From positions 106,455-170,454 of the forward strand of contig CAZWBR010000001.1 in assembly GCA_964632305.1 (NCBI GenBank): a DNA stretch of 64,000 bases, in the 5' to 3' direction. A program made the position numbers and the translations under genes. The notes under the pieces are model-generated. The model had not been told where the DNA came from. It saw nothing but the letters and a program-made list of their open reading frames with translations, and did no database searches. The stretch is from CAZWBR01 sp964632305 (GTDB lineage: Bacteria > Bacteroidota > Bacteroidia > Bacteroidales > Prolixibacteraceae). Each line of letters begins with the position of its first letter. The first letter of the stretch is position 1. This document shows positions 26,939 through 36,263 of this stretch, in pieces.

Positions 26939-28030
26939 TCAAATAAGGTATAAATAATCGTAATGAATAAAAGGTTTGGATTTTTTTCCACCCATTTCAG
27001 TCAACGCCTCTTCGGAGGAATAGCCGGTTTTTCCCAAGCCCAGCAGTTCACCGTTTTCATTTTTCACCCTAACAATATCGCCTTCCCGAAAAGAGCCTTC
27101 GATGCGGGTAATCCCGATCATCAAAAGGCTGACCGCCTTATCCGACAGCAAGGCTTCGCGGGCCCCTTCGTTAATGTAGACTTCGCCGCGGGCAAAATCG
27201 TCGGAATGGGCCAGCCATTTACGGACTCCCGTGGATTTCTTTTTTACCGGCAGAAAATGGGTATGAACCGCTTTGGGACTGTTGCCTATGATATTAATCA
27301 AAGTATGCGCCTTGGTTCCATTGGCAATGTGGACCGAGATCCCCTGCCCGGCCAGTTTGGCGGCAATATTATATTTGGTGAGCATCCCTCCCCGGCCAAA
27401 GTTCGATTTCTTCGTTGAAATAGTATTTTCATCGAGGATCTCACCAAACTTCACCGTCTTTATCAACTCACTGCCCGGTTGATCGGGCGATCCGGTAAAG
27501 ACCCCATCGACATTGGAGAGGATAATCAGCGCCTCCATGTCCATCATCGAAGCGATCAGACCGGATAATTCATCATTATCGGTAAACATCAGTTCGGTAA
27601 CTGAAATGGTATCGTTCTCATTGATCACCGGCACCACCCCATTCTCGAGCAGGGTCGACATGCAATTTCGCATATTCAGGTAGTGCAGGCGGTCGCTGAA
27701 ATTCTCCTTGGTCGTGAGCACCTGGGCACAGGTCAGGCCGTATTCCCTGAAGAGATCGGCATAACGGTTGATCAGCTTGACCTGTCCCACTGCCGACCAT
27801 AACTGACGGCTGGATACGGGATCGAGTTTACGCTGAGGCTCCACCTCTGCCCGACCGGCTGCCACCGCCCCGCTGGTGACCAAAATTACCTGTACCCCCT
27901 CCTTGACCAGGGTTGAGATCTGATCAACGATATGGGCCATCCGGGTAATGTTCAGTCGCCCGTCTTCGCGGGTCAGGACATTGCTTCCAACTTTAACAAC
28001 TATTTTATTGTAAATATGAGTCATAAACAA
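26939..28030 (-). CDS. proB: Glutamate 5-kinase
   Basis: Phosphorylates glutamate, the committed step to proline. The 363 residues comprise an amino-acid-kinase domain (IVVKVGSNVLT; LVTSGAVAAGR; NENDTISV; FTDNDELSGLIASM) and a C-terminal PUA domain from about residue 275, the two-domain form typical of feedback-regulated ProB. An in-frame second ATG lies six bases inside. proA follows nine bases downstream. Confidence 0.95.
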   Translation of the reverse strand: MFMTHIYNKIVVKVGSNVLTREDGRLNITRMAHIVDQISTLVKEGVQVILVTSGAVAAGRAEVEPQRKLDPVSSRQLWSAVGQVKLINRYADLFREYGLTCAQVLTTKENFSDRLHYLNMRNCMSTLLENGVVPVINENDTISVTELMFTDNDELSGLIASMMDMEALIILSNVDGVFTGSPDQPGSELIKTVKFGEILDENTISTKKSNFGRGGMLTKYNIAAKLAGQGISVHIANGTKAHTLINIIGNSPKAVHTHFLPVKKKSTGVRKWLAHSDDFARGEVYINEGAREALLSDKAVSLLMIGITRIEGSFREGDIVRVKNENGELLGLGKTGYSSEEALTEMGGKKSKPFIHYDYLYLI

Positions 28031-28041
28031 GCATCAACCGA

Positions 28042-29703
28042 TCAGCAATTTTTACTTTTCTCACGAATCTCCACTCTTCGGATCTTACCACTGATCGTCT
28101 TGGGAAGCTCCGTCACGAATTCGACAATACGGGGATATTTATAAGGAGCGGTAACATTTTTCACATGCTCCTGAATTTCGTGTTTCAACTCATCGCTTCC
28201 CGGGCGATATTCGGGGGCCAGCACGATAGTGGCTTTGACCACCTGACCGCGAATCTCATCGGGAGCTCCGGTAACGGCACACTCAATAACGGCCGGGTGG
28301 GTCATCAGAGCGCTTTCCACCTCGAAGGGGCCGATGCGGTAACCGGAACATTTGATCACGTCGTCGACACGGCCAACAAACCAGAGATAGCCATCTTCAT
28401 CGCGCCAGGCAAGGTCACCGGTATAATAGAAACCGTTGTAATGGCAGGAAGCTGTTTTCTCCTCGTCGCGGTAATACCCCGAGAAGAGGCCTACCGGTAT
28501 TTTTTCACCAGTCCGAATCACGATCTGGCCCACCTCGCCATCCTCGACCGGTTTATCTTCAGAGTCGACAATCCGGACATCAAACTGGGGCGAAGGAATG
28601 CCCATCGACCCCGGCTTTGGTTCCATCCAGGGGAAAGTAGCAATCTGCAGAGTCGTCTCGGTCTGCCCGAAACCCTCGTGCAGCTTCAGTCCGGTCAGTT
28701 TATAAAAGGTGTCATAGACCGATGGGTTCAATGGTTCTCCGGCAACGACCGCCCATTTCAGTTTTGAAAGATCATATTTTGAAAAATCTTCGCGGATCAG
28801 GAAACGATAGATGGTAGGCGGAGCGCAAAAACTGGTCACACCGAATTCGCTGATCTTCTCCAGCATATCGGAGGGAGTGAACTTTTCAAAATCATACACA
28901 AAGACCGCGGCGCCAGCGAGCCACTGTCCATAGATTTTCCCCCAGACCGACTTGGCCCAACCCGAATCGGAAACGGTGAAGTGCAGTCCGTTCTCTTCGA
29001 CATTCTGCCAGAATTTCGCCGTGATAATATGACCCAACGGATAGGTAAAATCGTGGGCAACCATCTTGGGATTGGCTGTCGTACCGGATGTGAAATAGAG
29101 CAGTGAGATATCGCTGTTTTTGGAAGCCTTATCTCCGACAGGGCGGATGAAGGGGGCCGCTTTACCAATACCCTCGGCGAAGGACTCCCATCCTTCCGGG
29201 GCTGTTCCACCGACGGCCACCAGTTTTTCCACTGTTGGCGAATCGGGCAGCGCTTTGGTAATATATTCGGTGATCTCCGGCTCATTGACCGAAACAATCA
29301 TCTTGGTACCGGCAGCATTGTTCCGGTAAATAATGTCTTTAGGGGTGAGCAAATGGGTGGCGGGGATACAGATCGCCCCGATTTTGTGCAAGGCCAGGAT
29401 AGAAAACCAGAATTCATAACGGCGTTTCAGGATCAGCATCACCTTATCGCCCCGGCCTATTCCCAGTGATTGAAAAAAGGAAGCCGTCGCATCGCTGGCT
29501 TCTTTGAGTTCGAGAAAAGAAAAATCGTGATACTCGCCCTTATCGTTCACCCAACAGATCGCCCGTTTGAAGGGATTGGTTTCGGCATAACGATCGACGA
29601 CATCGTAAGCAAAATTAAAGTTTGCAGGAACCTGAATTTCAAAATTTTGTTTAAAATCTTCGAGTGAACTGAATTCACTTTTTTTCAAATATTGTTCAAA
29701 CAT
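28042..29703 (-). CDS. AMP-forming acyl-CoA synthetase (medium-chain/acetyl-CoA synthetase-like)
   Basis: A 553-residue member of the ANL superfamily that activates a carboxylate with ATP and CoA. Motifs: LYFTSGTTANPKM near residue 205, GFGQTETT near residue 345, TGDLAWRDEDGYLWFVGRVDDVIKCSGYR-type hinge region (about residues 425-455), and the catalytic lysine near the end in PKTISGKIRR. It is embedded between the cupin regulator and proB with gaps of 9 and 11 bases. The substrate is unknown; genes of this pair type are often found together in Bacteroidota. A role linked to proline or arginine is not evident. Confidence 0.85.
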   Translation of the reverse strand: MFEQYLKKSEFSSLEDFKQNFEIQVPANFNFAYDVVDRYAETNPFKRAICWVNDKGEYHDFSFLELKEASDATASFFQSLGIGRGDKVMLILKRRYEFWFSILALHKIGAICIPATHLLTPKDIIYRNNAAGTKMIVSVNEPEITEYITKALPDSPTVEKLVAVGGTAPEGWESFAEGIGKAAPFIRPVGDKASKNSDISLLYFTSGTTANPKMVAHDFTYPLGHIITAKFWQNVEENGLHFTVSDSGWAKSVWGKIYGQWLAGAAVFVYDFEKFTPSDMLEKISEFGVTSFCAPPTIYRFLIREDFSKYDLSKLKWAVVAGEPLNPSVYDTFYKLTGLKLHEGFGQTETTLQIATFPWMEPKPGSMGIPSPQFDVRIVDSEDKPVEDGEVGQIVIRTGEKIPVGLFSGYYRDEEKTASCHYNGFYYTGDLAWRDEDGYLWFVGRVDDVIKCSGYRIGPFEVESALMTHPAVIECAVTGAPDEIRGQVVKATIVLAPEYRPGSDELKHEIQEHVKNVTAPYKYPRIVEFVTELPKTISGKIRRVEIREKSKNC

Positions 29704-29712
29704 AGTGTCGGA

Positions 29713-30264
29713 TTAAAGAATTATGGCCAGAAATTTCGCGGCTTTTCCATCCAAAGCCAGCATCGCGTGGGGTTTACCGGAATCGAAATAAATCGAATCG
29801 CCGGGTTCAAGCACCATCTCGTTCTCTCCGATGAAATATTTCAGTTTCCCGGCGAGGACATAATTGAATTCCTGTCCGGGATGGGTATTAAAACTGACGG
29901 CCTGATCTTCCTTCGGTTCGACAATCACGACAAAAGGATCGGCCTTACGGTTGACGAAGTTCGCGGCAAGCGCCTCATAATTATAAGCCTTACGACGTTC
30001 AACCACCACGCCTTTATCCTTCCTGGTCAGGGAGTAGAAGTGCATGTGGGGTTCCTCGCCGGTAAGCAGGGCGGTAATGTCAAAATTGTATTGTCTGGCC
30101 ATCCGGTGAAGGATGGAAACGGGGATATCAATCTTCCCGCCTTCATAACCCAGATATTGCTCCACGGTGATGGCACAGGTCTGTGCCGCCTCCTCGGGGC
30201 TGATTTCGAGAACTTCGCGCAGACCACGCAACCGTTCAGCTATTTGTCTGATTGTTTCTTCCAT
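29713..30264 (-). CDS. XRE-family regulator with C-terminal cupin domain
   Basis: The 183-residue protein has an N-terminal helix-turn-helix (about 5-65: LRGLREVLEISPEEAA, then GKIDIPVSILHRMARQY) and a cupin fold from about residue 105 (HPGQEFNYVLAG, LEPGDSIYFDSGKPHAM), with the histidine/glutamate set that could bind a metal or ligand. Regulators of this layout often control a neighbouring catabolic or acyl-CoA gene. It lies nine bases before the acyl-CoA synthetase, so that gene is the likely target. Confidence 0.85.
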   Translation of the reverse strand: MEETIRQIAERLRGLREVLEISPEEAAQTCAITVEQYLGYEGGKIDIPVSILHRMARQYNFDITALLTGEEPHMHFYSLTRKDKGVVVERRKAYNYEALAANFVNRKADPFVVIVEPKEDQAVSFNTHPGQEFNYVLAGKLKYFIGENEMVLEPGDSIYFDSGKPHAMLALDGKAAKFLAIIL

Positions 30265-30291
30265 GGTAGTTTAGTTTTTTGATCAGTCAGA

Positions 30292-31095
30292 TTATTTAGC
30301 GCTGTTGATTTTATTGTAGGAGACCAGCAAACCACGGATCAAAGCAGAGGAGAAACCCTGATGTTCCATCTCATTCAACCCGGAGATGGTGATCCCTTTA
30401 GGTGTAGTCACCTTATCGATCTCCTGTTCGGGATGGTGGCCGGTCTGCAGAATCAGCTCGGTGGCCCCTTTCACGGTCTGGGCCACTATTTGCTGGGCCA
30501 CATCGGCGCCAAAGCCGATTTCGACCCCGCCCTGAATGGCAGCACGGATAAAACGCAGGGCAAAGGCGATGCCGCAAGCCCCGAGCACCGTGGCAGCGGC
30601 CATTAATTCTTCATTGATAAACAATACCTTACCGAGTGTTTCGAAAAGTTGTTGAACCATCTTTTGCTGTTCCTCGTTACAATCGGGAGCCGAAATCAGG
30701 GTCATCGATTCCTGAAGCGCCACGGCTGTATTGGGCATGACCCTCAACGGGATCACCCCTGCAGGAAGCAGTTCTTTAAGCTGGGCAATACTAACCCCAG
30801 TCATCAGCGAGGCCACCATCTGGCCTGATTTTAATGCGGGTTTAATCTCATTGATCACCTCGACCGCCTGATAGGGTTTAACCGCTACGATAATCACATC
30901 GGCATCGGCAACCGCCCCGACATTTTCTTTTTCGATACGCACCCCTTTCTCGGCCAAATCGCCAAGCAGATGGACCCTGCGACGGGTGACCACCAGCTTA
31001 GAGGCTTTGATGCCGGCTTTCAGAAACCCCTCAGCCACCGAGCGGCCCAGGTTACCTCCACCTATGATGCTTATTTTCAAGCGATCAATTTCCAT
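30292..31095 (-). CDS. proC: Pyrroline-5-carboxylate reductase
   Basis: Makes proline from pyrroline-5-carboxylate with NAD(P)H. The 267 residues show the Rossmann glycine motif ISIIGGGNLGRSVAEGF, VAVKPYQ near residue 73, LRVMPNTAVAL near residue 120, and the C-terminal signature VTTPKGITISGLNEMEHQG. It completes the proline set with proA and proB in the same cluster, though separated from them by the synthetase and its regulator. Confidence 0.94.
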   Translation of the reverse strand: MEIDRLKISIIGGGNLGRSVAEGFLKAGIKASKLVVTRRRVHLLGDLAEKGVRIEKENVGAVADADVIIVAVKPYQAVEVINEIKPALKSGQMVASLMTGVSIAQLKELLPAGVIPLRVMPNTAVALQESMTLISAPDCNEEQQKMVQQLFETLGKVLFINEELMAAATVLGACGIAFALRFIRAAIQGGVEIGFGADVAQQIVAQTVKGATELILQTGHHPEQEIDKVTTPKGITISGLNEMEHQGFSSALIRGLLVSYNKINSAK

Positions 31096-31128
31096 AGTCT
31101 CTTTTGTTTTAAGAAATGCAATTTACAA

Positions 31129-32298
31129 TTAATTCAGTACCCTTACCAATGCTTTGATAAAATGATCGGCTTGTTCGATAGTAAGGGTCAGCGGCGGAAG
31201 GATCCGGATCACATGGGTTCCGGTAACTCCCGTGAAGATCTTCTCTTCAAAAAGAAGCTTCTTCCGTAGGGGAGCGATCGGGAAATCAAACTCCAGACCG
31301 ATCATCAGTCCTTTGCCCCTCACCTCTTTGATCTGTTTAATCTTCGACAGCTCGCTGATCAGGTAGCTGCCCACATTGAAGGCGTTATCTACCAACTTTT
31401 CCTTTTTCATGATATCGAGGACGGCGATTCCGGAAGCGCAAGCCAGGTAGTTACCCCCGAAAGTGGTTCCCAGCATACCATGCCACGGCTTGAATTTAGG
31501 GCTGATCAGCACCCCCCCGATCGGGAAACCATTGCCCATTCCTTTAGCGACGGTAATTACATCGGGTTTGATTCCGGCATACTGAAACGCAAAAAACTTA
31601 CCGCTCCGGCCGTAACCCGATTGAATCTCGTCGAGGATCAGCACCGCCTCATAATTCTTACACAACTCAGATGCAGCTTCCAGGAAGGCAGCGTCGGGAA
31701 CCCGGCAACCGCCGATCCCCTGAATCCCTTCGATAATAACCGCCGCCACATCGCCGGCTTTCAGCGCCGTTTCCAGTGCGTCGATATCATTTAAAGGCAG
31801 GATTGTTCTATTCACCGTATCATTAACCGGAGCAACGATTTTCGGGTTGTCGGTTACCGCGACAGCGGCCGAGGTACGGCCATGAAAAGACTTTTCGAAA
31901 TAGACAATCCTCTTTTTCCCGGTATGAAAAGAGGCTAATTTCAGCGCATTCTCATTGGCTTCAGCGCCTGAATTGCAAAGGAACAACGAATAATCGTCGC
32001 ATCCCGAAAGCTCGCCCAATTTTAACGCCAGCTCTTCCTGCATTGGGTTCTGCACCGAATTGGAATAGAAACCAATATGGTTCAATTGATCACTGATCTT
32101 TTTCACATACTCCGGGTGGGAGTGGCCCACCGAAATGACTGCATGGCCTCCGTAAAGGTCAAGATATTTATTCCCGTTATTATCGGTGATATAACAACCC
32201 GAAGCCTCAACGGGAACGATATCAAAAAGCGGATAGACGTCGAAAAGTTTCACTTTATTGATGAGTTTTGATGGATAATTAATAATAATGCCGTCCAT
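31129..32298 (-). CDS. argD: N-acylornithine aminotransferase
   Basis: Class III PLP enzyme that converts N-acylglutamate semialdehyde to N-acylornithine. The 389 residues include CNSGAEANENALKLA near residue 108, LDEIQSGYGRSGKFF near residue 222 and the PLP lysine in VTVAKGMGNGFPIGG-type context (ITVAKGMGNG) near residue 250. Between proC and argC. In this organism the acyl group is probably succinyl, as argued from argF'. An ornithine aminotransferase role is possible but less likely by context. Confidence 0.92.
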   Translation of the reverse strand: MDGIIINYPSKLINKVKLFDVYPLFDIVPVEASGCYITDNNGNKYLDLYGGHAVISVGHSHPEYVKKISDQLNHIGFYSNSVQNPMQEELALKLGELSGCDDYSLFLCNSGAEANENALKLASFHTGKKRIVYFEKSFHGRTSAAVAVTDNPKIVAPVNDTVNRTILPLNDIDALETALKAGDVAAVIIEGIQGIGGCRVPDAAFLEAASELCKNYEAVLILDEIQSGYGRSGKFFAFQYAGIKPDVITVAKGMGNGFPIGGVLISPKFKPWHGMLGTTFGGNYLACASGIAVLDIMKKEKLVDNAFNVGSYLISELSKIKQIKEVRGKGLMIGLEFDFPIAPLRKKLLFEEKIFTGVTGTHVIRILPPLTLTIEQADHFIKALVRVLN

Positions 32299-32325
32299 TA
32301 GCTTCCGGCTACCGGCGGCTAAAAA

Positions 32326-33297
32326 TTAGAACGCGACCGGTTTAAGGTTCAGGCCACAACGTTCGTCGAGACCAAAGATCAGGTTCATGTTCTGAACCGC
32401 CTGACCCGATGCCCCTTTAAGCAGATTGTCGACGCAAGAGATAATCATCAGCTTGTCGCCGTGTTTTTCGAGATAGAGCAGCGCTTTATTGGTATTGACC
32501 ACCTGCTTCATATCGGGATTTTCATCGGTTACATTGACAAAAGGATGGGGTGCGTAATATTTCCGGTACAGTTCGTTGGCCTCCTCCAGGGTCCCGTCGA
32601 ATTTAGTGTAAGTCATCACGAAGATGCCACGGGTGTGGTTTCCCCTGACGGGAATGAAATTGATCGCCTTACCGAAACCGGGCTGAGCCTGCACCAGACT
32701 CTGGCATATCTCGCCCAGGTGCTGATGTTCAAAAGCCTTGTAAACCGAAAGGTTGTTATCGCGCCAGCTAAAGTGAGAGGTTTTCGAGGGAGCTTGTCCT
32801 GCCCCGGTCGACCCGGTGATGGCATTGACGTGAACTTCGTCTTTCAGCAGTCCGGCTGCTGCCAGTGGAAGAACAGACAACTGAATCCCGGTGGCAAAGC
32901 AGCCGGGATTGGCAATATGGTTCGAAACTTTGATGAGCTCCCTGTTCAACTCGGGAAGACCGTAAACGAAGTCGTTGCCCTCGCGTTTGAGCCGGAAGTC
33001 GTGGCTCATATCGATGATCTTCACCCTGGCCGGGATGTCGGTATTATCGACATACTCCTTCGACTTTCCGTGACCGGAACAGAGGAAGATCAGATCGACC
33101 TGATCGAAATTGATATCCGAAAAGACCAGATCGGTATCTCCCAAAAGATCTTTATGGACCGCGTAGACGGGCTGCCCGTCGTTGCTGCTGCTTTGAATAT
33201 ATTTAAGTTCCACCTCGGGATGGTACAGCAGGATACGAAGTAACTCGCCAGCCGTGTAACCGGCCCCGCCAACAATCCCCACTCTTATCTTACTCAT
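32326..33297 (-). CDS. argC: N-acyl-gamma-glutamyl-phosphate reductase
   Basis: Reduces the acyl phosphate made by ArgB to the semialdehyde. The 323 residues start with the Rossmann loop VGIVGGAGYTAGELLR, and the active-site cysteine is in HIANPGCFATG near residue 132; GVTSTGAGQ-like GSTGAGQAPS follows. Standard type 1 ArgC length. It lies between argD and argG in a run of arg genes on one strand. Confidence 0.95.
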   Translation of the reverse strand: MSKIRVGIVGGAGYTAGELLRILLYHPEVELKYIQSSSNDGQPVYAVHKDLLGDTDLVFSDINFDQVDLIFLCSGHGKSKEYVDNTDIPARVKIIDMSHDFRLKREGNDFVYGLPELNRELIKVSNHIANPGCFATGIQLSVLPLAAAGLLKDEVHVNAITGSTGAGQAPSKTSHFSWRDNNLSVYKAFEHQHLGEICQSLVQAQPGFGKAINFIPVRGNHTRGIFVMTYTKFDGTLEEANELYRKYYAPHPFVNVTDENPDMKQVVNTNKALLYLEKHGDKLMIISCVDNLLKGASGQAVQNMNLIFGLDERCGLNLKPVAF

Positions 33298-33378
33298 TCT
33301 ATTACCCTTCGAAATTACTTTTATTAAAAGCTTTTAGCCAATGGCTTCCAGCGACTGGCAGCCAATGGCCAAAAACAA

Positions 33379-34569
33379 TTATTTCTTATTGACTGAATAG
33401 AAAATCTTCAACTGATTGGCCAGTATCTTGGTAAATCCTTTGGCATCATCAGCGGTCCAGCCTTTATTCATCTCGCCGTACTGACCGAATTCGGCTTTCA
33501 TCAAATCGTGATCCGACTCGATGCCAATCATCTGGAATGAGTATGGACGTAATTTGATGAATACTTTTCCGGTAACATTTTCCTGGCTGTTTTCGAGGAA
33601 CTTCTCGATGTCGCGCATCACCGGCTCGAGATACATCGCTTCATGAAGGAACATACCATACCAGTTGCCCAACTGTTCTTTCCAGTATTGCTGCCATTTG
33701 GTCAGGGTGTGTTTCTCGAGCATCTGGTGCGCCTTAATAATCAGCATCGGGGCGGCAGCTTCGAAGCCGACGCGGCCTTTGATCCCAATAATCGTATCGC
33801 CGATGTGCATATCGCGTCCGATAGCCCAGGCAGCGCCTATTTTTTCAATCTCACGGATGGCATCCACCGGGTTCAGGTGAGTCTTTCCGTTGACCGAACG
33901 AATCTGTCCTTTCAAAAAGTCGAGCATAAGGATCTCCTCCCCTTCTTTTTCGAGGTGGGTCGGATAAGCTTCTTCAGGAAGGGTAGTGTCGCTTGAAAGG
34001 GTCTCCTTTCCACCGATGCTTGTGCCCCACAGACCTTTGTTGATCGAGTAGGCCATCTTCTCGAAGTTGTCTTTCACCCCGTGATTACGGAGATAATCGA
34101 TCTCGGCTTCACGCGAAAGTTCAAGGTCGCGGGTCGGGGTCAGGATTTCGATTTCGGGAGCCAGCACATCGAAGGCCAAATCGAAACGGATCTGGTCGTT
34201 CCCGGCGCCGGTACTTCCATGAGCTACATACTTGGCGTCAATGGATTTAGCATATTCAATCACGGCCAAAGCCTGGAAGATTCGTTCGGAGCTGACCGAG
34301 ATCGGATAGGTATTGTTGCGGAGAACATTCCCGTAAACCATGTACCGAATCCCTTTATTGTAGTAATCGTTAGTTACATCAAGGGTCTTGTGAGCTTTTA
34401 CCCCCAAGGCATAAGCTTTCTTCTCGATGAGATCCAATTCTTCTTTCGAAAAACCGCCGGTATTGGCGATGGCAGTATAAACTTCCAGCCCTTTCTCTTT
34501 GGCCAGATAAATTGCACAAAACGAGGTGTCCAAACCACCGCTGAATGCCAAGACTACTTTATCTTTCAT
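33379..34569 (-). CDS. argG: Argininosuccinate synthase
   Basis: Condenses citrulline with aspartate using ATP. The 396 residues open with VVLAFSGGLDTSFC, the PP-loop of this family, and continue with VAHGSTGAGNDQIRFD near residue 115. Product goes to ArgH, encoded separately at 18-19 kb. The 81-base gap to argC carries two copies of GCCAATGGC in a short hairpin-like stretch; no clear terminator is seen. Confidence 0.96.
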   Translation of the reverse strand: MKDKVVLAFSGGLDTSFCAIYLAKEKGLEVYTAIANTGGFSKEELDLIEKKAYALGVKAHKTLDVTNDYYNKGIRYMVYGNVLRNNTYPISVSSERIFQALAVIEYAKSIDAKYVAHGSTGAGNDQIRFDLAFDVLAPEIEILTPTRDLELSREAEIDYLRNHGVKDNFEKMAYSINKGLWGTSIGGKETLSSDTTLPEEAYPTHLEKEGEEILMLDFLKGQIRSVNGKTHLNPVDAIREIEKIGAAWAIGRDMHIGDTIIGIKGRVGFEAAAPMLIIKAHQMLEKHTLTKWQQYWKEQLGNWYGMFLHEAMYLEPVMRDIEKFLENSQENVTGKVFIKLRPYSFQMIGIESDHDLMKAEFGQYGEMNKGWTADDAKGFTKILANQLKIFYSVNKK

Positions 34570-34632
34570 ATTTCAAATATTTTAATCGGAATAATTCCTT
34601 AAATTACTTTAAAGTTAACAAGTTAAATCAAA

Positions 34633-35331
34633 TTATCGGTTACCCAGAACGATTATTTTCTTCCAATCGATAGCCGAGAAGAGTAGTTTTTCGTTCTTTC
34701 TTTTCTCCAGCCACTCCTTATAGATACGCCAGGGCGTCCTCATTTTCGGTTTCTCTTTGCCTTTTTCCCAGGCAGGGTCGTACAACATACCCGTACAGAG
34801 ACATTTAGTCCGGTTCATCCTGACCAGGATATCGTAATTAACGCAGCTTTGACATCCTTTCCAGAACTGATCGTCGTCGGTCAATTCAGAAAAAGTGACG
34901 GGACGATAGCCCAGCTCCGAGTTAATTTTCATCACGGCCAGACCGGTGGTTAACCCAAAGAGTTTGGCATTGGGAAATTTCTTCCGCGAAAGATGAAAGG
35001 CCATGTGTTTGATCTTACGAGCCAGTCCAAGACCACGATAGGACCAATGGACGATCAAACCGGAGTTGGCCACATATTTTTCGTCGCCCCACGATTCGAT
35101 GTAACAAAAGCCGGCGAACTTGTCGCCGTCGAGAGCAATGATGGCCTTTCCCTCCATCATCTTTGAAGCTATATATTCATAAGTACGACGAGCGATACCG
35201 GTGCCCCTTTCTTTTGACGCCCTCTCGATCGTATCGTTGATTTCATCCACATATTTCAGGTGCTCCTCACCGGCCACCACAACCTTGATGTCCGGTTTCT
35301 CCGGCTCCTCGGTTTTCTTCTTGAAGATCAT
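34633..35331 (-). CDS. GNAT acyltransferase, candidate first enzyme of arginine synthesis
   Basis: A 232-residue GNAT protein with the acyl-CoA-binding region VHWSYRGLGLARKIKHMAF (motif A, near residue 95) and a Cys-rich segment near residues 160-185 (GCQSC and KCLC). It lies between argR and argG on one strand. No argA or argJ is seen in the window, and the cluster otherwise covers argB through the deacylase, so I infer it acylates glutamate (acetyl or succinyl). The Cys-rich tail, possibly zinc-binding, is unlike classical ArgA, which also has a kinase-like domain. Confidence 0.7.
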   Translation of the reverse strand: MIFKKKTEEPEKPDIKVVVAGEEHLKYVDEINDTIERASKERGTGIARRTYEYIASKMMEGKAIIALDGDKFAGFCYIESWGDEKYVANSGLIVHWSYRGLGLARKIKHMAFHLSRKKFPNAKLFGLTTGLAVMKINSELGYRPVTFSELTDDDQFWKGCQSCVNYDILVRMNRTKCLCTGMLYDPAWEKGKEKPKMRTPWRIYKEWLEKRKNEKLLFSAIDWKKIIVLGNR

Positions 35332-35427
35332 TCTTGAATGTTATTACTAGTCGTTTTAATTTCAAATTTCAATTCTCTGCCTAAGCTTTTAAAAAATTTC
35401 CAGTGTTAAGTGGCCCTGATCAGTTAA

Positions 35428-35919
35428 TCAGATTCGGCCCTCCAGCTTAGGCATCATCGTTTTAAGAGCTTTGACCACATCGTTACGGCCAACGCCTTCG
35501 CGCATGACCAGAAGGATCGTATCGTCGCCGGCAATGGTGCCGATGATCTCGGCCGAACGGCTGTTATCGATCGCCAGGGCGATACCTCCGGCATAACCGG
35601 CCAAAGTTTTCATCACGCCCAGGTTACCGGAGAATTCGATCCCGATCACCCCTTCGGCCAGGAAGTTCATCCGGGCCAAATCTGAAGTATCGGCAGCCTG
35701 GTCGGCGATCTCTTTTCCGGGAAGCCGGTAAATATATCCGTTCATGGCATCGCTGATCTTGATAACCTGCAGCGATTTCAGGTCGCGCGACAGGGTGGCC
35801 TGGGTTACCTCCACACCGATCTCCTCCAGTTTGGACTGCAATTCGTCCTGACTGCTGATGATCTCCGTGGAGATAATCTTTCGGATCATCGCTATGCGTT
35901 CTTCCCTGCTTTTCACCAT
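35428..35919 (-). CDS. argR: Arginine repressor
   Basis: Hexameric transcription factor that represses arginine genes when arginine is bound. The 163 residues have an N-terminal winged helix-turn-helix (SREERIAMIRKII; VTQATLSRDLKSLQVIK) and a C-terminal domain with arginine-binding and trimer residues (GTIAGDDTILLVMREG). It is the first gene of the minus-strand cluster and divergent from carA; A/T-rich ArgR-like sites lie in the 399-base spacer between them. Confidence 0.93.
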   Translation of the reverse strand: MVKSREERIAMIRKIISTEIISSQDELQSKLEEIGVEVTQATLSRDLKSLQVIKISDAMNGYIYRLPGKEIADQAADTSDLARMNFLAEGVIGIEFSGNLGVMKTLAGYAGGIALAIDNSRSAEIIGTIAGDDTILLVMREGVGRNDVVKALKTMMPKLEGRI

Positions 35920-36008
35920 CTCGAATTCAATTTCCTATTAGAGAAATACTTAAATCTTGTTTTTGCACTCGCCAATCCTGGTCATATTCAGTTTAACCAA
36001 CCGTATAC

Positions 36009-36127
36009 CGAATATTTATACAAATAAAGAGCACAATTTTATACATTTTATTCACAGAAACAACATTTTCCTGTATATTTATTTACTTTTAACCTCGAAT
36101 ATTAAATTAATATGAATATTTATAAAT
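36009..36127. promoter_or_regulatory. Cluster of candidate ArgR operators between argR and carA
   Basis: Several A/T-rich imperfect dyads resemble ARG boxes (consensus TNTGAATWWWWATTCANW): 36009-36026, 36039-36057, 36072-36086 and the best, 36108-36127, which contains TATGAATATTTATAAAT. They end 13 bases before the carA -33 element, so a hexamer bound here could control both directions. Single sites are weak because the whole spacer is A/T-rich. Confidence 0.4.
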
Positions 36128-36139
36128 AGCAAAGATCGC

Positions 36140-36171
36140 TTTGGGAGTTTCAGCAATTTAAACTACTTTTG
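36140..36171 (+). promoter_or_regulatory. Bacteroidota-type promoter of carA
   Basis: TTTG (36140-36143), a 20-base spacer and TACTTTTG (36164-36171) match the consensus at every fixed position. Expected transcription start near 36178, giving a leader of about 140 bases before carA. Confidence 0.8.
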
Positions 36172-36216
36172 TCCACGTGCGACATCAAACGAGAATATCG
36201 ATAATGGGAGCGCCGG

Positions 36217-36263
36217 AAATGCGTTTTTACTGCTGATCAAAAAGTAGTGGAAACGCATTTTTT
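36217..36263 (+). promoter_or_regulatory. Terminator-like hairpin in the carA leader (candidate attenuator)
   Basis: Outer arms AAATGCGTTT and AAACGCATTT are a perfect 10-bp match. An inner pair, ACTGCT with AGTAGT (one G-U pair), extends the stem across the loop. Three more T follow the second arm, making a run of six. It lies between the promoter and the carA start, 56 bases before the ATG, so it must be overcome for carAB expression. Confidence 0.6.
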
